This document shows positions 41,093 through 54,029 of a DNA stretch of 64,000 bases, one piece after another (within the stretch, counting starts at the first letter, position 1; each line of letters starts with the position of its first letter). A model generated the notes under the pieces. The model was given only the letters and a program-made list of their open reading frames with translations, was not told the DNA's origin and made no database searches. The DNA is taken from contig NZ_WHOY01000031.1 in assembly GCF_009765445.1 (NCBI RefSeq), positions 2,501,561-2,565,560 of the forward strand, given 5' to 3'. The DNA comes from Pantoea sp. BAV 3049. Its GTDB lineage: Bacteria > Pseudomonadota > Gammaproteobacteria > Enterobacterales > Enterobacteriaceae. Made by a program: the position numbers and the translations under genes.

Positions 41093-41632
41093 ATGACTTA
41101 TCAACAGGCTGGACGGGTCGCGATACTCAAGCGGGTCGCTGGCTGGATTATTTTTATTCCGGCGCTGATTTCAACACTGATTTCGCTGATGGGATTCCTG
41201 GAAAAAAGCCGCGAGAAGCGGGAAGGGATTAATGCTGTGATGCAGGATTTCTCCCACGTTATGATTGATATGGTCCGTTTTAACACCGGCTTCCTGAACT
41301 CGTTCTGGAACAATTCGCCGGTGCCGGACTTTAATCATGGCGGAAACGTCTCTTTCTGGATTATCTACGTGCTGATCTTTGTGGGTCTGGCGTTGCAGGC
41401 TTCGGGGGCCAGAATGTGGCGTCAGTCACGCCATATTAAGGAAGGGATTGAGGATCAGATGATCCTTGAGAATGCGAGGGAAAGAGAAGGGCGCAGCCGC
41501 CAGCAGCTCGAAGAGAAAATTGTGGTGCCACGTCACACTATTTTCCTGCAGTTCTTCCCGCTCTATATCCTGCCGATAGTGATTGCCGTGGCGGGCTACT
41601 TCATGCTTAAGCTGTTAGGCTTTATCTACTGA
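41093..41632 (+). CDS. yniB: Inner-membrane protein YniB
   Basis: A 179-residue protein with three to four membrane segments (IIFIPALISTLISLMGFL, FWIIYVLIFVGLALQASG, FFPLYILPIVIAVAGYFML) and a basic cytoplasmic loop. It matches E. coli YniB (178) in length and place, between yniC/hxpB and yniA. Function unknown. AGGATTGAG lies before the ATG. Confidence 0.88.
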   Translation: MTYQQAGRVAILKRVAGWIIFIPALISTLISLMGFLEKSREKREGINAVMQDFSHVMIDMVRFNTGFLNSFWNNSPVPDFNHGGNVSFWIIYVLIFVGLALQASGARMWRQSRHIKEGIEDQMILENAREREGRSRQQLEEKIVVPRHTIFLQFFPLYILPIVIAVAGYFMLKLLGFIY

Positions 41633-41652
41633 ATCTGCTGCATAAGACGCAC

Positions 41653-42546
41653 TCAGGCCGGGCGGGCATGCTGTTTGCCCAGCTCATCTTCGTCCAGCAG
41701 GGCACCCACCGCCCGCTGGGCTTCTCCCAGCCAGTGACCGCCAAACACGTTTGCCCGGTTCAAGAGATAGTAGAGCTGGTAAACCGGCTGGCGCAGCAGA
41801 TAATCGGCGGGCAGTGGCCAGACCGACTCATAACCTTCAAAAATCTCTTTTGGCAGCTCTGCAAACCAGCCCAGCATCGCCAGGTCACATTCCCGATCTC
41901 CCCAATAACAGGCCGGGTCGAAAATCCACGGCCCGTGGGTGCTGGCACCGCAGTTAGCCGGCCAGAGATCGCCATGCAGCAGGGAAGGTTGAGGATGGTG
42001 GGGGCCAAGAACATCCTGCGCGCAGCGGGTGATCAGCTCAATGTCGCCATACTGGATGCCTTTCTCCGCAGCCAGTTGTAGCTGCCAGCCAATGCGCTGC
42101 TCGGCAAAAAAGACCGACCAGCGACGGAGCCAGCTGTTGGGTTGGGGGGAAGTAGTGATGTTGTTATCATAATCGAGGCCGAACTGCGGCTGTTCGCTCC
42201 ACTGATGAAGCCGCGCCAGTTGCTCACCGAGCTGAAAAGCGCTTTGTGGATCGAGAGGTTGCAGCGGAATATATTCCAGCAGCAGAAAGCTGACCTCGCG
42301 ATCGCTGCCCACACCATACACCTGAGGCACGCGAACCGTTTCGCTGCGGGCCAGCAACTGTAACTGATCGGCTTCCCAGGTAAACAGGTCCAGCATTTCG
42401 CGGTTGTTGCATTTCACGAACACTTCGCGGTCGCCGTAGCGGATCCGCCATGCCGGGTGGACATCGCCGCCCGGTAACTCGGTACGCTGACTGATTTCAG
42501 CTACACCTAACTGCTCACTCAACAGACGACCAATGGCTGACCACAT
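41653..42546 (-). CDS. yniA: Fructosamine kinase family protein YniA
   Basis: A 297-residue protein with an APH/choline-kinase-like fold. FVKCNNREM holds the ATP-binding lysine; LLHGDLWPANCG and IFDPACYWGDRECDLAMLG are the catalytic and metal motifs of the fructosamine-3-kinase family. Such enzymes phosphorylate glycated amines to start their repair; YniA's physiological substrate is unsettled. It converges with yniB across a 20-bp gap. Confidence 0.92.
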   Translation of the reverse strand: MWSAIGRLLSEQLGVAEISQRTELPGGDVHPAWRIRYGDREVFVKCNNREMLDLFTWEADQLQLLARSETVRVPQVYGVGSDREVSFLLLEYIPLQPLDPQSAFQLGEQLARLHQWSEQPQFGLDYDNNITTSPQPNSWLRRWSVFFAEQRIGWQLQLAAEKGIQYGDIELITRCAQDVLGPHHPQPSLLHGDLWPANCGASTHGPWIFDPACYWGDRECDLAMLGWFAELPKEIFEGYESVWPLPADYLLRQPVYQLYYLLNRANVFGGHWLGEAQRAVGALLDEDELGKQHARPA

Positions 42547-42653
42547 AGGGGTTTCCTCTTTTCGCTGTGTCTTGCAGGACAGGGTGATACTACCGCTTAA
42601 AGAATACTCAAAATCAGGGGTTGCGCACAGGATTGCGCATCATGTACATAAAC

Positions 42654-42947
42654 TTAGTTTTTGGCTTCCTGCTTAAACTCATCCCAGCTTTGCACTTCAA
42701 CTTCCGGTTTTACGCCCAGAACCATTTCTCCAATACTTTCGGCCTGCTCGCGTATTTTCTCTTTTTCCTGTGCGCTGACGATGCCAAAACTATTGGTTCC
42801 TAACTCGTGTGGATGTCCCTCTTTATCGCTTAACGCAGTCAGAAATCCCCCTGCGGTCAGCGCACTGTTCAGCTCCAGAATATCGCTCAGTCCCTCTTCC
42901 TGATAGCGGAAGGTCACCACATATTGCGTCACGCCTGCGGTACTCAT
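42654..42947 (-). CDS. ydiZ: Small cytoplasmic protein YdiZ
   Basis: A 97-residue protein (VTQYVVTFRYQEEGLSDILE at the start; HELGTNSFGIVSA in the middle) resembling E. coli YdiZ (96 residues) and located next to yniA as there. No signal peptide or membrane segment. Function unknown. GAGGT seven bases before the ATG supports the start. In E. coli pfkB lies between ydiZ and ydiY; here it is absent. Confidence 0.82.
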   Translation of the reverse strand: MSTAGVTQYVVTFRYQEEGLSDILELNSALTAGGFLTALSDKEGHPHELGTNSFGIVSAQEKEKIREQAESIGEMVLGVKPEVEVQSWDEFKQEAKN

Positions 42948-43141
42948 AATTCACCTCATTGTTAATCTTGACTTTTCAGCATAGTCCATGAACGGGCATT
43001 GCCATGGGTAAAATGTCATTAACGCCATTTTTACATCGGGAATTAACACGATGAGACGTTCAGACATGTCTTGAAACGCATCAAGACAGTTCTCGGGAAC
43101 TTTCTTATTTACAGCCCACTGCAAATCTCGCTATTAACCTT

Positions 43142-43147
43142 TATAAT
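43142..43147 (+). promoter_or_regulatory. Consensus -10 element upstream of ydiY
   Basis: TATAAT followed by GCGCGTCG, giving a start near 43154 and a leader of about 160 bases for ydiY. No good -35 was found, so an activator or extended element may be needed. Confidence 0.45.
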
Positions 43148-43187
43148 GCGCGTCGTTAATGGGAATGCTCTCATTCAGAGGAGCATC

Positions 43188-43220
43188 ATGGCGGGACGCC
43201 TGGCAATTAGAGCGATTTAA
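43188..43220 (+). CDS. Putative 10-residue upstream ORF before ydiY
   Basis: Encodes MAGRLAIRAI. It has a strong ribosome site (GAGGAG, 43178-43183) four bases before the ATG, and part of that site lies in the right arm of a hairpin (ATGCTC 43165-43170 with GAGCAT 43181-43186). It ends 93 bases before ydiY. Whether it is translated is unknown. Confidence 0.3.
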   Translation: MAGRLAIRAI

Positions 43221-43313
43221 CAAAATGTTACGATTCTTACCGTAAAATGCGTTGCGAGTCCTCTAAAACTCTTCAGACTCACTCTCTTTAAACTGTCGTA
43301 CGGGTCACAATTA

Positions 43314-44069
43314 ATGAAAGCGCTTAACAAGCTGTCTGTCGTACTTTTACTCTCCGGTGGCGCAATTTGCCATCAGGCACTGGCGGATAACAACGTCTTT
43401 ACGGTCATGGATGATCCCTCCACGGCGAAGAAAAATTTTGAAGGTAATGCCGCTGCCGGTTATCTGGCACAAACCGGGAATACCACCAGTTCTTCACTGA
43501 CGGCCAATACCAATATGACCTGGTATCAGCCTTCGACCGCCTACAGCTTGTGGGGTAACGCCAGCAACACCTCGTCCAATGACGAACGTTCTTCGGAAAC
43601 TTACCAGCTCGGTGCCCGTTCCCGTTATAACCTCAACACCGCTGACTACCTTTTTGGTCAGACCAGCTGGCTGAGCGATCGTTTTAACGGTTATGATGGA
43701 CGTACCTTCCTGGCCGCTGGTTACGGTCGTCAGATTCTTAACGGCCCGGTGCATTCACTGCGTGTGGAAGCGGGTCCTGGCGTACGTTACGACGATTATC
43801 ACGACGGTGGACATGACACTACTGCTCTGGCTTATGGTGCGCTGAGCTATCAGTGGCAACTGACCGATACCACCAAGTTCATTCAGGGAGTGTCAGTGCT
43901 GGGCAGCGATGACACCACGGTGAACTCCGAAACCGGTCTGCAGGTAGCTATTAACAATCACTTTGCGCTGAAGCTGGCTTATAACGTCACCTGGAACCAG
44001 AATCCGCCGTCCTCTGCGCCCGACCGGACCGACACCAAAACGACTATTCAGCTCTCTTACGCGATGTAA
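43314..44069 (+). CDS. ydiY: Outer-membrane beta-barrel protein YdiY (DUF481)
   Basis: A 251-residue protein with a signal peptide (cleavage after QALA) and alternating beta-strand pattern ending in an aromatic/Met outer-membrane-type C-terminus (TTIQLSYAM). The DUF481 pattern GNAAAGYLAQTGNTTSSSL is clear. E. coli YdiY (252 residues) is acid-inducible and of unknown function. It lies next to thrS as in E. coli. The ribosome site is weak. Confidence 0.88.
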   Translation: MKALNKLSVVLLLSGGAICHQALADNNVFTVMDDPSTAKKNFEGNAAAGYLAQTGNTTSSSLTANTNMTWYQPSTAYSLWGNASNTSSNDERSSETYQLGARSRYNLNTADYLFGQTSWLSDRFNGYDGRTFLAAGYGRQILNGPVHSLRVEAGPGVRYDDYHDGGHDTTALAYGALSYQWQLTDTTKFIQGVSVLGSDDTTVNSETGLQVAINNHFALKLAYNVTWNQNPPSSAPDRTDTKTTIQLSYAM

Positions 44070-44081
44070 GACTGCTTGACG

Positions 44082-44106
44082 GGCCGGGAGCCTCCGGCCT
44101 GTTTTC
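44082..44106 (+). terminator. Terminator of ydiY
   Basis: GGCCGG (44082-44087), six-base loop, CCGGCC (44094-44099), TGTTTTC. Thirteen bases after the ydiY stop. Confidence 0.75.
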
Positions 44107-44343
44107 TGCGCGCCATTCAAAAACTCTCCCTGTTCATTCTTTGACGTACCGTCTGTAGCGTGTAAGATGTTTGTCCTTCAGGATTTTTTAGCCCCTGGCT
44201 GATCTCTGATGATGTGTACCTGGCCTGGTACCAAACCGACAATTGTGAGTGGGTTTCAAGTACCAATGGCCTGACGTATAAAATAAAACCCAATTTTGTA
44301 TGTAACCTTTCGTGTGGGTTACCACTGCAACTAAGGATGTAAC
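44107..44343 (+). promoter_or_regulatory. thrS promoter and leader region
   Basis: The 237 bases before thrS contain no gene. In E. coli the corresponding leader folds into tRNA-like stem-loops bound by ThrS for translational autorepression. A folded leader is plausible here but I did not derive its structure. TTGACGTACCGTCTGTAGCGTGTAAGAT-like -35/-10 spacing is visible around 44142-44169. Confidence 0.4.
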
Positions 44344-46272
44344 ATGCCGGTAATTACTCTTCCTGACGGAAGCCAGCGTACTTTCGACCACGCAGTCAGC
44401 GTGATGGATATTGCTCAGGACATTGGTCCGGGGCTGGCAAAAGCCTGTATTGCAGGCCGCGTTAATGGCGAGCTGGTAGATGCGGTTGATCCGATCACCT
44501 CCGATGCTAACGTTGCCATCATCACCGTCAAAGACGAAGCAGGTCTGGAAATCATTCGCCACTCTTGTGCTCACCTGTTGGGTCATGCGATCAAACAGCT
44601 GTGGCCAGATACAAAAATGGCGATCGGTCCGGTTATTGATAACGGCTTCTACTATGACGTGGACATCGACCGTACCCTGACGCAGGAAGACATCGAGCAG
44701 CTGGAAAAACGGATGCACCAGCTGGCCGAAACGAATTATGACGTTATCAAGAAGAAAGTCAGCTGGCAGGAAGCGCGTGATGCGTTTGCCGCCCGTGGCG
44801 AAACTTACAAGATGACCATTCTTGATGAAAACATCAGCCATGACGACCGTCCTGGCCTGTATCATCACGAAGAATATATCGATATGTGCCGTGGACCGCA
44901 CGTGCCGAACATGCGCTTCTGCCACCATTTCAAGCTGCAGAAAATTTCTGGTGCTTACTGGCGTGGCGACAGCAACAATAAAATGTTGCAGCGTATTTAC
45001 GGTACAGCCTGGGCTGATAAAAAACAGCTGGCGGCTTACCTGCTGCGTCTGGAAGAAGCAGCCAGGCGCGATCACCGTAAAATCGGTAAGCAGCTTGACC
45101 TGTATCATATGCAGGAAGAAGCGCCGGGTATGGTATTCTGGCACAACGACGGCTGGACAATTTTCCGCGAGCTGGAAGTGTTTGTCCGCAGCAAACTGAC
45201 TGAGTATGACTATCAGGAAGTGAAGGGGCCATTAATGATGGACCGCGTGCTGTGGGAAAAAACCGGCCACTGGGAAAACTATAAAGAAGCCATGTTCACC
45301 ACCTCTTCGGAGAACCGTGAATATTGCATCAAGCCAATGAACTGCCCCGGACACGTGCAGATTTTCAATCAGGGGCTAAAATCATACCGCGACCTGCCAC
45401 TGCGCATGGCCGAGTTTGGTAGCTGCCACCGTAACGAACCGTCAGGTGCGCTGCATGGCCTGATGCGCGTGCGTGGTTTCACCCAGGATGACGCCCACAT
45501 CTTCTGTACAGAAGAGCAGGTGCGCGCTGAAGTGAACAGCTGTATCCGTATGGTTTATGACATGTACAGCACCTTCGGTTTTGAAAAAATCGTGGTGAAA
45601 CTGTCTACCCGTCCGGCGAAGCGTATCGGTACCGATGAAATGTGGAACCGTGCCGAGGCCGATCTGGCTGCCGCGCTGAAAGAGAACGATATCCCGTTTG
45701 ACTATCAGCCGGGCGAGGGCGCTTTCTACGGGCCGAAAATTGAATTTACCCTGCATGACTGCCTGGATCGCGCATGGCAGTGTGGCACCGTGCAACTCGA
45801 CTTTTCTCTGCCGGGCCGCCTGAGTGCTTCGTATATTGGTGAAAATAATGAGCGTCAGGTGCCGGTAATGATTCACCGCGCGATCCTGGGTTCAGTAGAG
45901 CGCTTTATCGGTATCCTTACCGAAGAGTACGCCGGTTTCTTCCCAACCTGGCTCGCTCCGGTACAAGTTGTGGTGATGAATATCACCGATGGCCAGTCCG
46001 AATATGTTGCAGAATTGACCCGAAAACTTCAGAATGCGGGCATTCGTGTAAAAGCGGACTTGAGAAACGAGAAGATTGGCTTTAAAATCCGCGAGCACAC
46101 TTTACGTCGTGTCCCTTATATGTTGGTCTGTGGTGATAAAGAGGTGGAAGCAGGCAAAGTTGCCGTTCGCACCCGCCGTGGTAAAGACCTGGGCAGCATG
46201 GACGTAAACGAAGTGATCGCGAAACTGCAGGATGAAATACGCAGTCGCAATCTTCATCAATTGGAGGAATAA
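44344..46272 (+). CDS. thrS: Threonyl-tRNA synthetase
   Basis: A 642-residue class II synthetase, the same length as E. coli ThrS. Domains in order: N1 TGS (about 1-62), N2 editing domain with [10 protein letters not shown] (zinc/editing His) near 73-82, the catalytic core with [10 protein letters not shown] and [21 protein letters not shown], and the C-terminal anticodon-binding domain (from about 535). It charges tRNA-Thr and deacylates Ser-tRNA-Thr. Start ATG follows AAGGA. It is the first gene of the thrS-infC-rpmI-rplT group. Confidence 0.98.
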   Translation: MPVITLPDGSQRTFDHAVSVMDIAQDIGPGLAKACIAGRVNGELVDAVDPITSDANVAIITVKDEAGLEIIRHSCAHLLGHAIKQLWPDTKMAIGPVIDNGFYYDVDIDRTLTQEDIEQLEKRMHQLAETNYDVIKKKVSWQEARDAFAARGETYKMTILDENISHDDRPGLYHHEEYIDMCRGPHVPNMRFCHHFKLQKISGAYWRGDSNNKMLQRIYGTAWADKKQLAAYLLRLEEAARRDHRKIGKQLDLYHMQEEAPGMVFWHNDGWTIFRELEVFVRSKLTEYDYQEVKGPLMMDRVLWEKTGHWENYKEAMFTTSSENREYCIKPMNCPGHVQIFNQGLKSYRDLPLRMAEFGSCHRNEPSGALHGLMRVRGFTQDDAHIFCTEEQVRAEVNSCIRMVYDMYSTFGFEKIVVKLSTRPAKRIGTDEMWNRAEADLAAALKENDIPFDYQPGEGAFYGPKIEFTLHDCLDRAWQCGTVQLDFSLPGRLSASYIGENNERQVPVMIHRAILGSVERFIGILTEEYAGFFPTWLAPVQVVVMNITDGQSEYVAELTRKLQNAGIRVKADLRNEKIGFKIREHTLRRVPYMLVCGDKEVEAGKVAVRTRRGKDLGSMDVNEVIAKLQDEIRSRNLHQLEE

Positions 46273-46827
<555 letters not shown>

Positions 46828-46847
46828 GCCATAAAGTAATAAGAACC

Positions 46848-46874
46848 GCTGCGGCTCCGGTCGCAGTGTTTTTT
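46848..46874 (+). other. infC-rpmI intercistronic hairpin
   Basis: CTGCG (46849-46853) pairs with CGCAG (46862-46866), followed by TGTTTTTT. It may partly terminate transcription. In E. coli this interval also takes part in the L20 (RplT) translational operator that controls rpmI and rplT. Confidence 0.5.
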
Positions 46875-46923
46875 ATTCGCCTGTCTGATTCATTTTATTA
46901 ACAATGCGAAGTGGATGTTTTAA

Positions 46924-47121
<198 letters not shown>

Positions 47122-47160
47122 GTCATTTTTTTTAAACAGAATATTAAACAGGAGAGCTAA

Positions 47161-47517
<357 letters not shown>

Positions 47518-47524
47518 GTCAGGT

Positions 47525-47555
47525 AAAAGAGGGAGCTTGCTCCCTCTTTTATTTT
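47525..47555 (+). terminator. Terminator after rplT
   Basis: GAGGGAGC (47529-47536), TT, GCTCCCTC (47539-47546), then TTTTATTTTT. Confidence 0.9.
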
Positions 47556-47650
47556 TGTAACTATTGCAAAACATTGACATTTCTGTTCCCGACCGTTAAA
47601 ACAGGCGCGACAGATAATGAATTTCACGTCAGCCTTAAGGTAATGCCTGC

Positions 47651-48828
<1,178 letters not shown>

Positions 48829-48843
48829 GGGCGGGTAACAGCA

Positions 48844-51231
48844 ATGAAATTCAGCGAACTCTGGCTACGTGAGTGGGTTAACCCGGCCATCGATAGCGCA
48901 GCCCTGTCCGAACAAATCACTATGGCAGGCCTGGAAGTTGACGGCGTTGATGCCGTTGCCGGTGCTTTTCACGGTGTGGTAGTGGGTGAAGTGGTGGAGT
49001 GCGGCCCACATCCGAATGCCGACAAATTGCGCGTCACCAAAATTAACGTTGGTGGCGACCGCCTGCTGGACATCGTCTGCGGCGCACCAAACTGCCGTCA
49101 GGGCCTGAAAGTGGCCGTGGCTACCGTGGGCGCAGTGCTGCCGGGTGATTTCAAAATCAAAGCGGCTAAACTGCGCGGCGAGCCTTCAGAAGGTATGCTG
49201 TGCTCCTTCTCCGAGCTGGGTATTTCCGACGATCATAACGGCATCATCGAGCTGCCGCTGGATGCGCCGGTGGGTACCGACATCCGCGATTTTCTACAGC
49301 TGGATGACAGCACCATCGAAATCAGCGTCACGCCAAACCGTGCTGACTGCCTGGGGATCATTGGCGTGGCCCGAGATGTGGCCGTGCTGAATAAAATGGC
49401 GCTGGTCGAACCGGAAATCACTCCAGTTGCAGCAACTATTCAGGATACTTTCCCTATCCGTGTGGATGCGGTGGACGCCTGTCCGCGTTACCTCGGCCGT
49501 GTGGTGAAGGGGATCAACGTTAAGGCGGCTACTCCACTGTGGATGAAAGAGAAGCTTCGCCGCTGTGGCATTCGCTCAATCGACCCGGTTGTTGATATCA
49601 CCAACTTCGTGCTGCTTGAGCTGGGTCAGCCGATGCACGCCTTCGATCTCGATCGCATCGATGGCGGCATTGTGGTGCGTATGGCAGAAGAGGGTGAAAC
49701 CCTGACGCTGCTGGATGGTTCTGAAGCTAAGCTGAATGCCGATACCTTAGTGATTGCCGATCACCATAAAGCGCTGGCGATGGGCGGTATCTTCGGTGGT
49801 GAGCACTCCGGTGTTAACGAAGAAACGGCCAACGTGCTGTTTGAGTGTGCCTTCTTCAGCCCGCTGTCGATTACAGGTCGCGCACGTCGCCATGGCCTGC
49901 ATACCGACGCTTCTCACCGTTACGAGCGGGGTGTTGACCCACAACTGCAGTTTAAAGCGATTGAGCGTGCCACGCGCCTGCTTCTGGATATCTGTGGCGG
50001 TGAAGCTGGCCCGATCATTGATGTGACCAACGAAGCGACCCTGCCAAAGCGTGCCACCATCAAGCTGCGCCGTGAGAAACTGGATCGCCTGATTGGGCAT
50101 GTGATTGCCGACCGTGATGTCAGCGACATTCTGCGCCGTCTGGGCTGTGAAGTGACCGAAGGCGATGGATTCTGGCAGGCGACCGCGCCAGGCTGGCGTT
50201 TCGATATTTCAATTGAAGAAGATCTGGTGGAAGAGGTGGCCCGCGTCTATGGCTACAACAACATCCCTGACGTGCCCGTACAGGCTGGTCTGGTGATGAC
50301 TGCCCACCGTGAAGCCAACCTTTCCCTGAAGCGTGTAAAAGCGATGCTGGTGGACAAAGGTTACCAGGAAGCGATCACTTACAGCTTCGTCGATCCGAAA
50401 ATTCAGTCGCTGCTGCACCCGGGCGAAGAGAACCTCGTGTTGCCAAGCCCGATTTCGGTAGAAATGTCTGCAATGCGCCTTTCGCTGTGGACCGGGCTGC
50501 TTTCTGCGGTGGTATATAACCAGAATCGCCAGCAGAGCCGTGTTCGTCTGTTTGAGAGCGGATTGCGCTTTGTGCCTGATACTCAGGCAAACCTGGGCAT
50601 CCGTCAGGATGTTATGCTGGCTGGCGTAATTAGCGGAACCCGCTACGAAGAGCATTGGGATCTGGCGCGTCAGGCAGTTGACTTCTATGATTTAAAAGGT
50701 GATTTGGAGTCCGTCCTCGATTTGACCGGCAAATTGTCTGACATTCAGTTCCGCGCAGAGGCCAATCCGGCTCTCCACCCGGGACAGAGTGCCGCAATTT
50801 ATTTACAGGATAATCGCATTGGTTTCATCGGTGTTGTACATCCGGAACTTGAGCGGAAACTGGATCTTAACGGCCGTACTGTGGTGTTCGAACTGGAGTG
50901 GGACAAGGTGTCAGACCGCGTCCTGCCTGACGCGAGCGAGATTTCCCGATTCCCGGCAAACCGCCGTGATATCGCTGTTGTGGTGGCTGAAAACGTCCCG
51001 GCAGCAGATATCATCGCAGAGTGTAAGAAAGTTGGCGTAAATCAGGTAGTTGGCGTAAACTTGTTTGATGTGTACCGCGGTAAGGGTGTAAATGAAGGTT
51101 TTAAGAGCCTCGCTATCAGCCTGATTTTGCAAGATACCGGCCGGACACTCGAAGAAGAGGAGATTGCTGCAACCGTCGCCAAATGTGTTGCGGCATTAGA
51201 AGAGCGATTCCAGGCAACCTTGAGGGATTGA
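48844..51231 (+). CDS. pheT: Phenylalanyl-tRNA synthetase beta subunit
   Basis: A 795-residue beta subunit, same length as E. coli PheT. Domains: N-terminal tRNA-binding OB fold (about 40-150; [20 protein letters not shown]), B3/B4 editing domain, B5, a catalytically inactive class II core, and a C-terminal ferredoxin-like anticodon-binding domain (from about 700). Edits Tyr-tRNA-Phe. Fifteen bases after pheS; ihfA begins four bases after its stop. Confidence 0.98.
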
Positions 51232-51235
51232 ACCT

Positions 51236-51535
51236 ATGGCGCTTACAAAAGCTGAAATGTCTGAATATCTGTTTGAGAAGCTGGGGCTTAGCAAACGGGA
51301 TGCCAAAGAGCTGGTAGAGCTGTTTTTCGAAGAGGTACGCCGCGCTTTGGAAAATGGTGAACAGGTCAAACTGTCAGGATTTGGCAACTTCGACCTTCGC
51401 GACAAAAATCAACGTCCGGGGCGTAATCCCAAAACCGGTGAAGACATTCCGATTACGGCGCGCCGAGTGGTGACTTTCCGGCCTGGGCAGAAGCTCAAAA
51501 GCCGGGTTGAGAATGCCACGCCGAAAGAAGACTGA
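51236..51535 (+). CDS. ihfA: Integration host factor alpha subunit
   Basis: A 99-residue DNA-bending HU/IHF-family protein, same length as E. coli Ihf[21 protein letters not shown] and the DNA-intercalating [17 protein letters not shown] are hallmarks. Works as a heterodimer with IhfB. It closes the pheMST-ihfA operon. Confidence 0.98.
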
Positions 51536-51547
51536 TTTCTGCTATCT

Positions 51548-51573
51548 AAAAAGGCCGCTTTTGCGGCCTTTTT
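51548..51573 (+). terminator. Terminator after ihfA
   Basis: GGCCGC (51553-51558), TTTT loop, GCGGCC (51563-51568), TTTTT; A-run on the other side. Confidence 0.9.
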
Positions 51574-51654
51574 CATTGGTGGCTGTCGACCCGGATCTGC
51601 CCTGGTTCAGGGCAGATCCGGCCATTATTTATCGATTACCAAGAAAACTCACGC

Positions 51655-52638
51655 ATGACTCTGCTCTCCCGACAGAAGGAACTGGCTCGCCACCACCAGC
51701 GATGCTGGCTGACCGGCCTGATCATCTTCAGCCTGCTGATAGGGATTATCAGCCTTTGTGCGGGCGATTACTGGTTGTCGCCTGCTGTCTGGTTCACGCC
51801 TGACGGGGAGCTGTTTGTCTGGCAGCTGCGCCTGCCGCGCACGCTGGCCGTGCTGCTGGTGGGCGCGTCTCTGGCCGTTGCCGGAGCGGTGATGCAGGCA
51901 CTTTTTGAGAATCCACTGGCAGAGCCAGGCCTGCTTGGCGTGTCGAACGGCGCGGGGGTGGGGCTGGTGCTGAGTATTTTTGCCGGAGCAGAAACGTTGT
52001 GGCAGCTAAGCTTGTGTGCCATTGCTGGTGCGTTGCTGATCACCGTGCTCCTGCTGCGTTTTTCACAGAAATACCTCTCCAACAGCCGGTTACTGCTGGC
52101 CGGGGTGGCGCTGGGCATCATCTGCAGTGCGATCATGACCTGGGCTGTCTATTTCAGCTCCAGTCTCGATTTACGTCAGCTGATGTACTGGATGATGGGA
52201 GGATTCAGCGGTATCGACTGGCGGCATGGCTGGTTGATGCTGGCGCTTTTACCGGTGCTGTTGTGGCTCTGCTCACGCTGGCGGGTGCTTAACCTGATTG
52301 CGCTGGGCGAAGTGTCCGCCCGCCAGTTGGGCCTGCCACTGATCCTCTGGCGCAATTTGCTGGTGCTGGCGATTGGCTGGCTGACCGGCGTCAGCGTGGC
52401 GCTGGCAGGCGCGATTGGCTTTATCGGGCTGGTCATACCGCATATCCTGCGTCTTAATGGCCTCAGCGATCATCGTATGCTGTTGCCTGCCTGTGCACTG
52501 GCGGGCGGTGGCGTTTTACTGGCTGCGGATATTGTCGCCCGGGTGGCGATGACTTCAGCAGAATTACCCATCGGGGTGGTGACGGCAACGTTAGGTGCCC
52601 CGGTCTTTATCTGGTTACTCTTACGCAACCGGCCTTAA
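51655..52638 (+). CDS. btuC: Vitamin B12 ABC transporter permease
   Basis: A 327-residue permease (E. coli 326) with about ten helices and the BtuC/FecCD motifs [19 protein letters not shown] and [16 protein letters not shown]. Forms BtuC2D2 with the ATPase and receives cobalamin from BtuF in the periplasm. In-frame with an ATG that lacks a strong ribosome site. No cobalamin riboswitch is seen upstream, as in E. coli, where only btuB has one. Confidence 0.95.
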   Translation: MTLLSRQKELARHHQRCWLTGLIIFSLLIGIISLCAGDYWLSPAVWFTPDGELFVWQLRLPRTLAVLLVGASLAVAGAVMQALFENPLAEPGLLGVSNGAGVGLVLSIFAGAETLWQLSLCAIAGALLITVLLLRFSQKYLSNSRLLLAGVALGIICSAIMTWAVYFSSSLDLRQLMYWMMGGFSGIDWRHGWLMLALLPVLLWLCSRWRVLNLIALGEVSARQLGLPLILWRNLLVLAIGWLTGVSVALAGAIGFIGLVIPHILRLNGLSDHRMLLPACALAGGGVLLAADIVARVAMTSAELPIGVVTATLGAPVFIWLLLRNRP

Positions 52639-52680
52639 ACGCCGGTCGGCAAATTCTCTCTACTGAAACAGGAAAAACCA

Positions 52681-53226
52681 ATGAGTATTTTCGACACAGA
52701 ACTGGTTACGCTGGATAGTGAACACACCACGCTTGCGAAGTGGAAAGGAGAAGTGTTGCTGGTGGTGAACGTGGCCTCGAAATGCGGCCTGACCCCGCAG
52801 TACGAGCAGCTGGAAAAATTACAGAAGAACCTGCACGGACAGGGATTCTCTGTTCTGGGCTTCCCGTGTAATGCCTTCCTGGGCCAGGAGCCGGGCAGTG
52901 AAGAAGAGATCAAAACCTTCTGCAGCACCACGTACGGTGTGACTTTCCCGATGTTCAGCAAAATGGAAGTCAATGGCCCGCAGCGGCATCCGCTGTATAA
53001 ACAGCTGGTGGCGGCACAGCCTGAAGCCATTGCCCCGCAGGACAGCGGTTTTCTGGAACGGATGGTCAGCAAAGGACGTGCACCCAAAGAGCCTGGCGAT
53101 ATCCTGTGGAATTTCGAAAAATTCCTGATTGGTCGTGACGGCACGGTTATACAGCGTTTTTCGCCGGATATGGAGCCTGAAAACCCGTTGATCGTCGACA
53201 GTATTAAACAGGCGCTGGCAAAATAG
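52681..53226 (+). CDS. btuE: Glutathione/thioredoxin peroxidase BtuE
   Basis: A 181-residue glutathione peroxidase-family enzyme. The catalytic cysteine is in NVASKCGLTPQYEQL, with GFPCNAFLGQEPGS (Gln partner) and WNFEKFLIGRDG as further family motifs. In E. coli BtuE is a thioredoxin-linked peroxidase dispensable for B12 uptake despite its place in the operon. Its stop directly abuts the btuD ATG. Confidence 0.95.
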   Translation: MSIFDTELVTLDSEHTTLAKWKGEVLLVVNVASKCGLTPQYEQLEKLQKNLHGQGFSVLGFPCNAFLGQEPGSEEEIKTFCSTTYGVTFPMFSKMEVNGPQRHPLYKQLVAAQPEAIAPQDSGFLERMVSKGRAPKEPGDILWNFEKFLIGRDGTVIQRFSPDMEPENPLIVDSIKQALAK

Positions 53227-53967
53227 ATGCTGTTGCAGTGTGAAGGTGTTACGGTTGCACGACGCCTTGCTCCTTTCAGCGCCTCAGCGAAGCAGGGTGA
53301 ACTGATCCACCTGCTGGGGCCCAATGGCGCAGGCAAGAGTTCGCTGCTCACCTGTCTTTCCGGACTGCTGCCGGCACAGGGGCAAATTTTGTTTAACGGC
53401 AGGCCGCTGGCAGAGTGGTCCGGCACTGAGCTGGCCTGCCATCGTGCCTGGCTTGCTCAGCAGCAGCAGCCAGTGAGTAATATGCCGGTCTGGCACTATC
53501 TGAGCCTGCACCTGACTGGCAGCACACCGGCCGATGAGCAGACCGTTATGGCCATTTGTGACACCCTCCAGCTAAAAGACAAACTCGCCCGTCCTCTCAG
53601 CCAGCTTTCCGGTGGCGAGTGGCAGCGGGTGCGGCTGGCGGCGGTGTTCGGCCAGATGGCTCAGCCAGAAGGACAACTGCTCCTGCTGGATGAGCCACTG
53701 AGCGGGCTCGACCTCGCTCAGCAGGCCGCGTTTGATCGCTATCTGCAGAGCAGAGTAGCAGCTGGGCTGACGGTGATCATGAGCGGCCACGATATCAACC
53801 ACAGCCTGCATAATGCGCAGCGCGTATGGCTGCTGAAAAACGGCGAACTGGTGCAGCAGGGCAGTGCCAGTGAGGTGCTTCAGCCTGAAATACTGAGCGT
53901 AACCTATGGCGTCTCTTTCAGAAGGCTGGCCGTTGAAGGTCACGAAATGCTGACCACATTCCTCTGA
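53227..53967 (+). CDS. btuD: Vitamin B12 ABC transporter ATPase
   Basis: A 246-residue single ABC ATPase. Walker A is GPNGAGKSSLL, the signature LSGGEWQRVRLAA and Walker B QLLLLDEPLSGLD. It powers BtuC-mediated cobalamin import. Gene order btuC-btuE-btuD-nlpC is as in E. coli. Confidence 0.95.
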   Translation: MLLQCEGVTVARRLAPFSASAKQGELIHLLGPNGAGKSSLLTCLSGLLPAQGQILFNGRPLAEWSGTELACHRAWLAQQQQPVSNMPVWHYLSLHLTGSTPADEQTVMAICDTLQLKDKLARPLSQLSGGEWQRVRLAAVFGQMAQPEGQLLLLDEPLSGLDLAQQAAFDRYLQSRVAAGLTVIMSGHDINHSLHNAQRVWLLKNGELVQQGSASEVLQPEILSVTYGVSFRRLAVEGHEMLTTFL

Positions 53968-54029
53968 GGATATTGCCTGTCAGCCTGTTTTCCAGGTAGA
54001 GTAGTCTTCTCTTCTGAAGGATCTCCTTT

